The translations under genes were made by a program, and so were the position numbers. From assembly GCA_900542035.1 (NCBI GenBank), contig UQMJ01000005.1:70929-134928 (forward strand): a DNA stretch of 64,000 nucleotides, in the 5' to 3' direction. How positions within the stretch are numbered: the stretch's first letter is position 1; the number at the start of each line of letters is the position of its first letter. The notes under the pieces were generated by a model. That model made no database searches and was not told the origin of the DNA. It saw only the letters and a list, made by a program, of their open reading frames with translations. Shown one piece after another: positions 49,430-56,446 of this stretch. The DNA is from an uncultured Clostridium sp. (GTDB lineage: Bacteria > Bacillota > Clostridia > Lachnospirales > Lachnospiraceae).

Positions 49430-50835
49430 TGGACGGAATGAAGAGAGTTCCCATTGGGGAACAGGAACCACAGGTAAGAGCAGCAAACTTTAAAGAGGTA
49501 TGTTTAGGATATACAGAGGAAGAAGCAGTAGAGGAAGCAAAACGCTGTCTTCAGTGCAAAAAGCCATTATGTGTCCAGGGATGTCCGGTTTCCATTGACA
49601 TTCCGGCATTTATCAAAAAGATAACAGAACGGGATTTTAAGGGTGCAGCGGAAGTGATTGCAAAATCTTCTGCCCTTCCGGCAGTATGCGGACGGGTATG
49701 TCCCCAGGAAACCCAATGCGAGGGCAAGTGTATCCGCGGAATCAAAGGAGATCCGGTTGCCATTGGAAAACTGGAGCGGTTTGTCGCAGACTGGTCCAGG
49801 GAAAATGGATTCGTTCCGGCTGCTCCGGAGAAGACCAACGGCAGAAAAGTAGCAGTAATCGGTTCCGGTCCTGCAGGACTTACCTGTGCCGGAGATTTAG
49901 CAAAGATGGGATATGAAGTTACAATTTTTGAGGCGCTTCACGAACCAGGCGGCGTTCTGACTTATGGCATTCCGGAGTTCCGCCTTCCTAAAAATACGGT
50001 AGTCCGTTCCGAAATTGACAATGTAAAGAAATTAGGCGTAAAAATTGAGACAAATGTCATCATCGGAAAGTCCGTTACCATTGACGAGTTAATGGACGAA
50101 GAAGGATTTGAGGCAGTCTTTATCGGTTCTGGTGCAGGACTTCCTAAATTTATGGGAATTCCAGGTGAAAATGCCAATGGCGTATTTTCTGCAAACGAAT
50201 ATCTGACTAGAAATAACCTGATGAAGGCATTTTGCGATGACTACGACACTCCGATTGCAGCAGGCAAAAAAGTGGCAGTTGTAGGCGGCGGAAACGTAGC
50301 AATGGATGCAGCCAGGACGGCGCTCCGTTTAGGCGCAGAGGTACACGTCGTTTACCGCAGAAGCGAGGCAGAACTTCCGGCACGTGCAGAGGAAGTACAT
50401 CATGCAAAAGAAGAAGGCGTTGTGTTTGATTTGCTTACCAATCCTGTGGAGATTCTGACGGATGAAAATGACTGGGTAACTGGAATGGTAGTCCGGAAAA
50501 TGGAATTAGGCGAACCGGATGCATCCGGAAGAAGGCGTCCGGTAGAGGTTCCAGGTTCTGACTATACCATTGAAGTAGATACGGTAATTATGTCTCTGGG
50601 AACTTCTCCCAATCCGTTGATTTCCTCTACAACCGAAGGTCTGGAGATTAACAAGCGCAAGTGTATTGTAGCTCAGGAGGAAAACGGCCAGACCAGCAGA
50701 GAAGGCGTCTTTGCCGGAGGCGACGCAGTTACCGGAGCGGCAACCGTAATTCTGGCTATGGAAGCAGGCAAGGCTGGAGCCAGGGGAATAGATGCATATT
50801 TGAGGGCTAATTGTTCAGGACAGCGGGAAAATTGA
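49429..50835 (+). CDS. nfnB: NADH-dependent reduced ferredoxin:NADP+ oxidoreductase subunit B
   Basis: The 468-residue flavoprotein of the glutamate synthase small-subunit type has two [4Fe-4S] sites in the N-terminal part (CLQCKKPLCVQGCPVSIDIPAF and CGRVCPQETQCEGKC) and two Rossmann domains (VAVIGSGPAGLTCAGDLAKMGYEV and KVAVVGGGNVAMDAARTALRLGA). It holds the bifurcating FAD of NfnAB. As a stand-alone protein the same fold is GltD, but the adjacent nfnA decides the reading. A large nested hairpin follows its stop. Confidence 0.93.
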   Translation: MDGMKRVPIGEQEPQVRAANFKEVCLGYTEEEAVEEAKRCLQCKKPLCVQGCPVSIDIPAFIKKITERDFKGAAEVIAKSSALPAVCGRVCPQETQCEGKCIRGIKGDPVAIGKLERFVADWSRENGFVPAAPEKTNGRKVAVIGSGPAGLTCAGDLAKMGYEVTIFEALHEPGGVLTYGIPEFRLPKNTVVRSEIDNVKKLGVKIETNVIIGKSVTIDELMDEEGFEAVFIGSGAGLPKFMGIPGENANGVFSANEYLTRNNLMKAFCDDYDTPIAAGKKVAVVGGGNVAMDAARTALRLGAEVHVVYRRSEAELPARAEEVHHAKEEGVVFDLLTNPVEILTDENDWVTGMVVRKMELGEPDASGRRRPVEVPGSDYTIEVDTVIMSLGTSPNPLISSTTEGLEINKRKCIVAQEENGQTSREGVFAGGDAVTGAATVILAMEAGKAGARGIDAYLRANCSGQREN

Positions 50836-50881
50836 TATAAAAACAGGCGCTGATCGGAACATAACGGTAAGAAAATTTACG

Positions 50882-50944
50882 CTGCCGCAAAATGAAAACA
50901 GGATTTCTGCCTTGGCAGAGAGGCCGGATTTCGTTTTGCGGCAG
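50882..50944 (+). repeat. Nested hairpin between nfnB and the MGMT-like gene
   Basis: A 16-bp outer stem with one G-T pair (50882-50897 with 50929-50944) encloses an inner TCTGCC/GGCAGA hairpin (50906-50919). No T run of note follows, and the next ribosome binding site begins ten bases later. It could be a weak terminator, a processing signal or a REP-like element. Its left arm is the reverse complement of a terminator arm at 15716-15731. Confidence 0.65.
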
Positions 50945-50967
50945 TTTGCCGTTTGGGGAGGCGGAAA

Positions 50968-51276
50968 ATGTCTAAAATTCTGACAGAGGATTTGATTTAT
51001 GAAATCCTTTCTGTGGTAGAAGAAATTCCGGAAGGAAGGGTGGCTTCCTACGGGCAGATTGCCAGGCTGATTGGCAGGGATAAAAATGCCAGACTGGTTG
51101 GAAAAGTGCTTAGTATGTCGGAATATTATGGAGAATATCCCTGCCACAGGGTCGTCAATCATGAAGGAAGACTGGCGCCCCATTTCTATGACCAGAAGGA
51201 AAGACTTCTGGAAGAAGGCGTGGAATTAAAAGAAAATGGCTGTGTAGACATGAAGCTGTACCAGTGGAGGGAATAA
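50968..51276 (+). CDS. Short MGMT-family protein (alkyltransferase domain only)
   Basis: The 102-residue protein is the DNA-binding and catalytic half of O6-alkylguanine-DNA alkyltransferase, without the usual N-terminal domain. It shows VASYGQIARLIG, NARLVGKVL and the active-site motif PCHRV with Cys59. Alkyltransferase-like proteins of this size usually have Trp instead of Cys, so this one may keep real methyl transfer. ATG 50968 follows GGGGAGG; an in-frame TTG lies at 50953. Its stop overlaps the start of the CAT-like gene by one base. Confidence 0.88.
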   Translation: MSKILTEDLIYEILSVVEEIPEGRVASYGQIARLIGRDKNARLVGKVLSMSEYYGEYPCHRVVNHEGRLAPHFYDQKERLLEEGVELKENGCVDMKLYQWRE

Positions 51277-51917
51277 TGGGATATCAATATTTAGATATGG
51301 AAGAATACCGGCGTAAGGATCACTTTGCCTATTTTTCAGGACTGGCTTATCCATACGTAGGGGTAACAGTAAACGCGGATATTACCGGATTGCCGGAAAA
51401 CATCAAGGAAAAACAGCTTCCATTTTTTCTGACAATCAATTACCTTGTATCGCAGGCAGCCAATGGGGTAAGGGAGTTTCGCCAGAGAATTCTGGACGGA
51501 AGAATCGTTGAATTCGATTGGTGTCAGACCTCTCATACAGTAGCTTTGGAAGATGGAACCTATTGCTATTGCAGTCTGGATGGGAAAAAATCCTTTGAAG
51601 AGTACATTCCCTATGCAGTCAGAGAACAGGAAAAGGCCAGACAGAATCCTTCGATTGAAGAGGAAAAAGACGAGATTCTGGATAAAATTTTTATTACGAC
51701 TCTGCCCTGGATTTCTTATACTTCATTGATTCAGCCGGTTCCGATTCCGGCAGACAGCAATCCTCGGATTTCCTGGGGAAAATACTTCTGCCAAGAGGGA
51801 AAGACGCTGCTTCCGGTGTCTGTTTTATGCCACCATGGATTGGTGGACGGAAGCCAGATTGGAATCTTTTACAGCCTTCTGGAAGATGAAATTAAGAAGA
51901 TGAAATTAAGAGGATGA
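51276..51917 (+). CDS. Chloramphenicol acetyltransferase-like protein (type A family)
   Basis: The 213-residue protein has the CAT trimer fold: MEEYRRKDHFAYFSGLAYP near the start, NYLVSQAANGVREFRQRI, and the catalytic HHGLVDG (His186/187, Asp191) near the C terminus. CAT moves acetyl from acetyl-CoA to chloramphenicol. Many genomes encode relatives with other or unknown acceptors, so resistance is not implied. The ATG overlaps the previous stop, with GTGGAGGG upstream. It is part of the enzyme row 50968-54558. Confidence 0.88.
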   Translation: MGYQYLDMEEYRRKDHFAYFSGLAYPYVGVTVNADITGLPENIKEKQLPFFLTINYLVSQAANGVREFRQRILDGRIVEFDWCQTSHTVALEDGTYCYCSLDGKKSFEEYIPYAVREQEKARQNPSIEEEKDEILDKIFITTLPWISYTSLIQPVPIPADSNPRISWGKYFCQEGKTLLPVSVLCHHGLVDGSQIGIFYSLLEDEIKKMKLRG

Positions 51918-51933
51918 AGGGGAAATCAGAGTC

Positions 51934-53274
51934 ATGGATTTACCAATAAACGGCATGGTTATCCGCATTGCAGAAGAAGCGGACGCTGAAAAATTACTGG
52001 AGATTTACGCTCCTTATGTGGAAAAAACGGCTATCACTTTTGAATATACGGTTCCCTCCCTGGAAGAATTCAGGGAAAGAATCAGGGAAACCTTAAAAAA
52101 ATATCCCTATCTGATAGCAGAAAAGGACGGGGAAGTTTTGGGATACGCCTATACCGGAGCTTTTGGAAAGAGGGCTGCTTATAGCTGGGCGGCGGAGACC
52201 AGCATCTATTTAAAAGAAAACAGACGCCGTATGGGAGTAGGAAAGCAGCTTTATACAGCGTTGGAGAACATTTCAAAAGCCCAGAATATTTTAAATCTAA
52301 ATGCCTGTATCGGGTATCCGGAAGAAGAAGACGCCCATCTGACGAAAAACAGCGTTCAATTTCATGAACATATGGGATACCGGCTGGCAGGGGAATTTCA
52401 TCAATGCGGTTATAAGTTTGGGACCTGGTACAATATGGTCTGGATGGAAAAAAGCCTGGGAGAACATACCCAAAATCCAGGGGAGGTAATCTGGTTTTCC
52501 GAGCTGCGAAAACAGGTTCCGGATCTTTTGGCAGGTGGAATATCAGCAGACAACATATATGATGACGAGCGTTTTTTTGAGGCTTATGGCAATATGGAAA
52601 GAAGCAAGGGCGGATTAGAAGCAGCGGGAGAATGGCATCAGTTAAAGCCGCTATTTCCAGAGTTAAAGGGAAAAACGGTACTGGATTTAGGCTGCGGATA
52701 TGGCTGGCATTGTAAGTATGCAGTTCGAATGGGAGCAGATCAGGTAGTGGGAATTGATGGTTCCAGAAGAATGATTGATACGGCAAAAGAGAAAAATCCA
52801 GATAAAAAAATCCAGTATAAAGTCTGCAGAATCGAAGAATTTGACTATCCGGTTTCCGCCTATGATTTTGTGATTTCCAACCTGGCTCTTCACTATATAG
52901 AAGACTTGAACCAGGCGTATCAGAACATATATCAGACCTTGAAGCCAGGCGGAATTTTCCTGTTTAACATCGAACATCCGGTTTTTACGGCAGGCGTCCT
53001 GCAGGACTGGATTTATGGAGAAGACAAAACTCCTTTATACTGGCCAGTGGATCGGTATTATGAACCAGGACAGAGAGAAGCGTTGTTTTTAGGAGAAAAA
53101 GTAGTCAAGCAGCATCATACCCTTACTCAGATTTTAAATGGATTGCTTCAGACAGGATTTCAGATAGAAGCTGTAGAAGAAGCAGAACCGCCGGAATATA
53201 TGATGGATCTTCCAGGAATGAAGGATGAGCTGCGCCGTCCCATGATGTTATTAGTAAAGGCAAAAAAAGGATAG
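51934..53274 (+). CDS. Fusion of GNAT acetyltransferase and SAM-dependent methyltransferase
   Basis: The 446-residue protein has two domains. Residues about 8-180 are a GNAT acetyltransferase of the phosphinothricin (PAT/Bar) type (YVEKTAITFEYTVPS, AETSIYLKENRRRMGVGKQLY, FHEHMGYRLAGEFHQCGYK, FGTWYNMVWMEK). Residues about 205-446 are a class I methyltransferase (VLDLGCGYGWHCKYA at 249-263; GIDGSRRMIDTA; NLALHYIEDL; LKPGGIFLFNIEHP). The first would acetylate an amine, the second methylate a small molecule; substrates are unknown. A single frame with no stop between them supports a true fusion. The RBS (AGGGGA) is somewhat far from the ATG. Confidence 0.88.
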   Translation: MDLPINGMVIRIAEEADAEKLLEIYAPYVEKTAITFEYTVPSLEEFRERIRETLKKYPYLIAEKDGEVLGYAYTGAFGKRAAYSWAAETSIYLKENRRRMGVGKQLYTALENISKAQNILNLNACIGYPEEEDAHLTKNSVQFHEHMGYRLAGEFHQCGYKFGTWYNMVWMEKSLGEHTQNPGEVIWFSELRKQVPDLLAGGISADNIYDDERFFEAYGNMERSKGGLEAAGEWHQLKPLFPELKGKTVLDLGCGYGWHCKYAVRMGADQVVGIDGSRRMIDTAKEKNPDKKIQYKVCRIEEFDYPVSAYDFVISNLALHYIEDLNQAYQNIYQTLKPGGIFLFNIEHPVFTAGVLQDWIYGEDKTPLYWPVDRYYEPGQREALFLGEKVVKQHHTLTQILNGLLQTGFQIEAVEEAEPPEYMMDLPGMKDELRRPMMLLVKAKKG

Positions 53275-53286
53275 AAGGGGAGCAAA

Positions 53287-53913
53287 ATGGACGAAATTCT
53301 TTCTTATTTAACCGGAAAATATGATCCAGCAGCAATCCTGGTATACGGTTCTTACGCAGACGGTTCCAACAGCGAACACAGCGATTTTGACGCATTAGTA
53401 GTTACGGAAAGCGATGAATTTTTCCAAGATTGTTTTCACGACATGGCAGTTGTAAACGGAGTGCAGCTGGACGTGTTTATATATCCGATAACCGGTTTGC
53501 AAGAGCCGCTGGACTGTGAGAAGCTGATTCAGATTTACCACAGCAGGATTGTGCTGGATACGAAAAACATCGGAGAAAAGCTGAAAAAACAGGTAACGGA
53601 TTACGTGGAGCATCTGCCGGTCAAAGGGAAAGAAGAAGTCTTTGCAGAAGTAGCGTGGTGCAAAAAAATGGCGCTGCGGGCAAAAAGGCAGGATGCAGAA
53701 GGGATGTTCCGGTGGCACTGGGTGCTGACAGACAGCCTGGAAATCTTTTGTGATGCAGTAGGAAACCGGTATTGGGGACCAAAGAAAACCCTGAAATGGA
53801 TGGAAGAAAATTATCCAGATGCTTTTTTTCACTACCAGGCTGCGCTGCACAATTTTTGCAGCCAGACCCTGGAAGGCTGGATTGCCTGTCTGGAAGAGAC
53901 GGCATCCCGATAG
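53287..53913 (+). CDS. Nucleotidyltransferase-domain protein
   Basis: The 208-residue protein starts with a polymerase-beta-like nucleotidyltransferase domain. Gly21-Ser22 and Asp33-x-Asp35 in VYGSYADGSNSEHSDFDAL are the nucleotide and metal site, and the third acidic residue may be in LDVFIYP. The C-terminal part (about 110-200) is helical, as in HEPN-like or kanamycin NTase partners. It could transfer AMP to an aminoglycoside-like compound or a protein; the substrate is unknown. It sits 12 bases from both neighbours in the enzyme row. Confidence 0.82.
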   Translation: MDEILSYLTGKYDPAAILVYGSYADGSNSEHSDFDALVVTESDEFFQDCFHDMAVVNGVQLDVFIYPITGLQEPLDCEKLIQIYHSRIVLDTKNIGEKLKKQVTDYVEHLPVKGKEEVFAEVAWCKKMALRAKRQDAEGMFRWHWVLTDSLEIFCDAVGNRYWGPKKTLKWMEENYPDAFFHYQAALHNFCSQTLEGWIACLEETASR

Positions 53914-53925
53914 GAGGAAAAAAGA

Positions 53926-54558
53926 ATGAATACCATAATTCTTCATGGATTGGGCCAGACACCAGAAGACTGGAAAACAGTAAGGGAACAATTAGAAAAG
54001 AGAAACAGCAAGGATACGGTTTTTTGTCCGGACATGACAGAATGGATTGGAAAAAGCCAGCTATGTTATGACCGTTTATATGCAGGACTGGAAACATACT
54101 GCGGACAAATAGGAGGAACCTTTCATTTATGCGGCCTTTCTCTGGGAGGAATTTTGGCTTTGCAGTACAGCGCAGCCCATCCGGAACGGGTAAAGTCCCT
54201 GATTGTAATCGGAACCCAGTATAAGATGCCAAAAGCTCTGCTTCGGCTGCAGAACGGAATCTTCCGGCTGCTTCCGGACAGCGGATTTCAAAATATGGGA
54301 TTTGGAAAAAAACAAGTTATCCAGTTGTCAAAGTCCATGATGGATCTGGATCTTACGGGAAACTTAAAACAGATAACTTGTCCGACGCTTATCCTTTGCG
54401 GAGAAAAGGACTGGTTAAACTGGCCGGCTTCCAGGCGGCTGGAAAAGGCAATTCCCCATGCAAACGCAGAACGGATTCTCCATGCCGGCCATGAAGTAAA
54501 TAAGGAGAATGCAGATGATGCCGGAGAGAAAATGCGGAAGTTTTTGGAAACGGTATAG
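53926..54558 (+). CDS. Alpha/beta hydrolase
   Basis: The 210-residue protein has the alpha/beta hydrolase fold: IILHGLGQTPEDW with the oxyanion HG, the nucleophile elbow GLSLGG (Ser72), the Asp in LILCGEKDWLN and the His in HAGHEVNKEN. It would cleave an ester, amide or similar bond in the cytoplasm; no substrate can be named. AGGAGG precedes the ATG. It is the last gene of the close-packed row beginning at 50968. The next gene has its own promoter. Confidence 0.88.
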   Translation: MNTIILHGLGQTPEDWKTVREQLEKRNSKDTVFCPDMTEWIGKSQLCYDRLYAGLETYCGQIGGTFHLCGLSLGGILALQYSAAHPERVKSLIVIGTQYKMPKALLRLQNGIFRLLPDSGFQNMGFGKKQVIQLSKSMMDLDLTGNLKQITCPTLILCGEKDWLNWPASRRLEKAIPHANAERILHAGHEVNKENADDAGEKMRKFLETV

Positions 54559-54581
54559 GGAATCCGGCAAACAGGTTGAGG

Positions 54582-54610
54582 TTGACGAAGATAGAAAAAA
54601 ACCTTAATAT
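54582..54610 (+). promoter_or_regulatory. Promoter of the second MATE gene
   Basis: TTGACG (54582-54587), 17 bases and TAATAT (54605-54610). Confidence 0.65.
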
Positions 54611-54617
54611 AAAGAGA

Positions 54618-54635
54618 GCAGTTCATAAGAACTGC
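54618..54635 (+). promoter_or_regulatory. Operator-like palindrome at the MATE promoter
   Basis: GCAGTTC (54618-54624) and GAACTGC (54629-54635) form a perfect inverted repeat around ATAA, at the predicted transcription start. The shape suits a MarR- or TetR-type repressor, whose gene is not next to it. Confidence 0.6.
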
Positions 54636-54662
54636 AGACAAAATGGACATAGGAATAAGAAT

Positions 54663-56039
54663 ATGAATCAGACAAAAACGAAAAAAAGAAACATTGATTT
54701 ACTGAACGGCCCGATTTTTTCTTCTTTAACCAGCCTTGCCATGCCGATTATGGCAACGGCGCTGGTACAGATGGCTTATAACCTGACGGATATGGCCTGG
54801 ATTGGAAGAGTGGGATCGGAGGCGGTAACAGCAGTTGGAACCGCGGGAATGTACACCTGGCTGTCCCAGGGCGTTGTGATGTTTGCCAGAATGGGAGGAC
54901 AGGTAAAAGTGGCCCATTCCCTGGGAGAAGGGAATAAGGAAGAAGCAGCCAGATATGCCAGCGGCGCACTGCAGCTTGGAATTTTTCTGGCCCTCTGTTA
55001 TGCTGCAGTATCCGTAATATTTGCCACCCCGCTCATTGGATTTTTTGGCCTGGAAAACCACCATACCGCGGAAGAAGCAGTTTTGTATATGAGGATTACC
55101 TGCGGATGCATTATTTTCATGTATCTGAATGTAATTTTCACGGCAATTCTGACAGCAGCCGGAGACAGCAAAACATCATTCCAGGCAAATGTAATCGGAC
55201 TGGCTGCCAATATCGTCTTAGATCCGCTGCTGATTTTTGGTATCGGACCAGTTCCGGCTATGGGAGCTGCCGGAGCCGCGATTGCAACAATAACTGCACA
55301 AGGAATTGTAACCCTGGTATTTTTAATTGTAATCCGCAAGGATCAGGTTATTTTTGACAAAGTAAATATCTTTGCCAGAACGCCGATGCGATACTTTAAA
55401 ACCATGGCAAAAATTGGATTTCCAGCAGCAATCCAGGAGTTGATTTACTGCCTGATTTCTATGGGAATGACCAAGCTGGTAGTCAGATGGGGAGACACCG
55501 GAGTAGCGGTCCAGAGGGTTGGAAGCCAGATTGAATCCATTTCCTGGATGACGGCAGAAGGCTTCGGCGCAGCAGTGAATTCCTTTATCGGACAGAACTA
55601 TGGGGCGCAGAAATACGATAGGGTAAAAAAAGGCTATCTGACTGCAGTCAGGACGATGATAGCCTGGGGCGCATTCTGCACTGCTTTGCTGGTACTGGCT
55701 CCAGGGCCGATTTTCCGCCTGTTTATTTACGAACCGGACGTAGTGCCGCTGGGAATTGATTACTTGAGAATCATTGGCTGTTCCCAGCTGTTTATGTGTA
55801 TTGAATTGTGTACGGTAGGCGCATTCTGCGGACTGGGAAAAACCCTTCCGTCCTCTATTTTAAGCGTTGTATTTACGTCTGCAAGACTTCCGATTGCAAT
55901 GGCGCTTTCTTCTACCGCCCTGGGAATTAACGGCGTCTGGTGGGCCTTTGCGGTTACCAGCATCATCAAAGGCATCGTATTCTTTGCAGGATTTCTGGCT
56001 GTGCTGAAACGGATGGAAAAGAGACAGCTTCTGCGATGA
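54663..56039 (+). CDS. MATE-family efflux transporter
   Basis: The 458-residue protein has about twelve helices with the MATE pattern (LTSLAMPIMATALVQMAYNLTDMAWIGRVGSEAV in the first repeat; SFIGQNYGAQKYDRVKKGYL in the second). It exports organic cations or other toxic compounds using an ion gradient. ATG 54663 follows AGGAATAAG; the frame is open from 54576 but that region holds the promoter and operator. It may export products handled by the enzyme row just upstream, an inference from position only. Confidence 0.92.
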   Translation: MNQTKTKKRNIDLLNGPIFSSLTSLAMPIMATALVQMAYNLTDMAWIGRVGSEAVTAVGTAGMYTWLSQGVVMFARMGGQVKVAHSLGEGNKEEAARYASGALQLGIFLALCYAAVSVIFATPLIGFFGLENHHTAEEAVLYMRITCGCIIFMYLNVIFTAILTAAGDSKTSFQANVIGLAANIVLDPLLIFGIGPVPAMGAAGAAIATITAQGIVTLVFLIVIRKDQVIFDKVNIFARTPMRYFKTMAKIGFPAAIQELIYCLISMGMTKLVVRWGDTGVAVQRVGSQIESISWMTAEGFGAAVNSFIGQNYGAQKYDRVKKGYLTAVRTMIAWGAFCTALLVLAPGPIFRLFIYEPDVVPLGIDYLRIIGCSQLFMCIELCTVGAFCGLGKTLPSSILSVVFTSARLPIAMALSSTALGINGVWWAFAVTSIIKGIVFFAGFLAVLKRMEKRQLLR

Positions 56040-56045
56040 AAACAG

Positions 56046-56074
56046 TTGCCTTTCCTGAAAAACTGTGGTAAGAT
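56046..56074 (+). promoter_or_regulatory. Promoter of secG-rnr-smpB
   Basis: TTGCCT (56046-56051), 17 bases and TAAGAT (56069-56074). Confidence 0.65.
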
Positions 56075-56104
56075 AGCTATGTTTAACCGTAGGAGGTGGA
56101 TGTA

Positions 56105-56341
56105 ATGGCAACTTTGAAGATTATTTTAACTGTTATTTTTGTTCTGTTAGGTGTTGCAATTTCTGCAATTATCCTGATGCAGGAAGGCAAGTCTGCAGGT
56201 TTAGGCGCTATTTCCGGCGTTGCCGAGAGTTATTGGGGTAAAAATAAAGGACGTTCCATGGAAGGAAACTTAGAAAAGTTTACCAAATGGGGATGCATCC
56301 TGTTTTTAATTCTTGCAGTGGTCTTAAATATCCTGCACTAA
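56105..56341 (+). CDS. secG: Preprotein translocase subunit SecG
   Basis: The 78-residue protein has two membrane helices (LKIILTVIFVLLGVAISAIILMQ and FTKWGCILFLILAVVLNIL) around the conserved loop EGKSAGLGAISGVAESYWGKNKGRS. It is the small subunit of the SecYEG channel and helps SecA-driven export. ATG 56105 is eight bases after AGGAGG; a GTG at 56096 overlaps that site. secG-rnr-smpB is a frequent gene order in Firmicutes. Confidence 0.96.
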   Translation: MATLKIILTVIFVLLGVAISAIILMQEGKSAGLGAISGVAESYWGKNKGRSMEGNLEKFTKWGCILFLILAVVLNILH

Positions 56342-56446
56342 TCGAGAAAAGGCCAATGATAAACACTCTTGGAGACAAGGGTGTTTTTGCTTTATCTGGG
56401 TATGCTAAGCGTGAAACAGATGGAAGGTTTTAAGAAGAGAGGAAGC

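Noticed and set aside
52082..52786. Long antisense open frame opposite the GNAT-methyltransferase gene
   Set aside because: It is a shadow of a strongly supported gene; the translation shows no known domain and no ribosome binding site.
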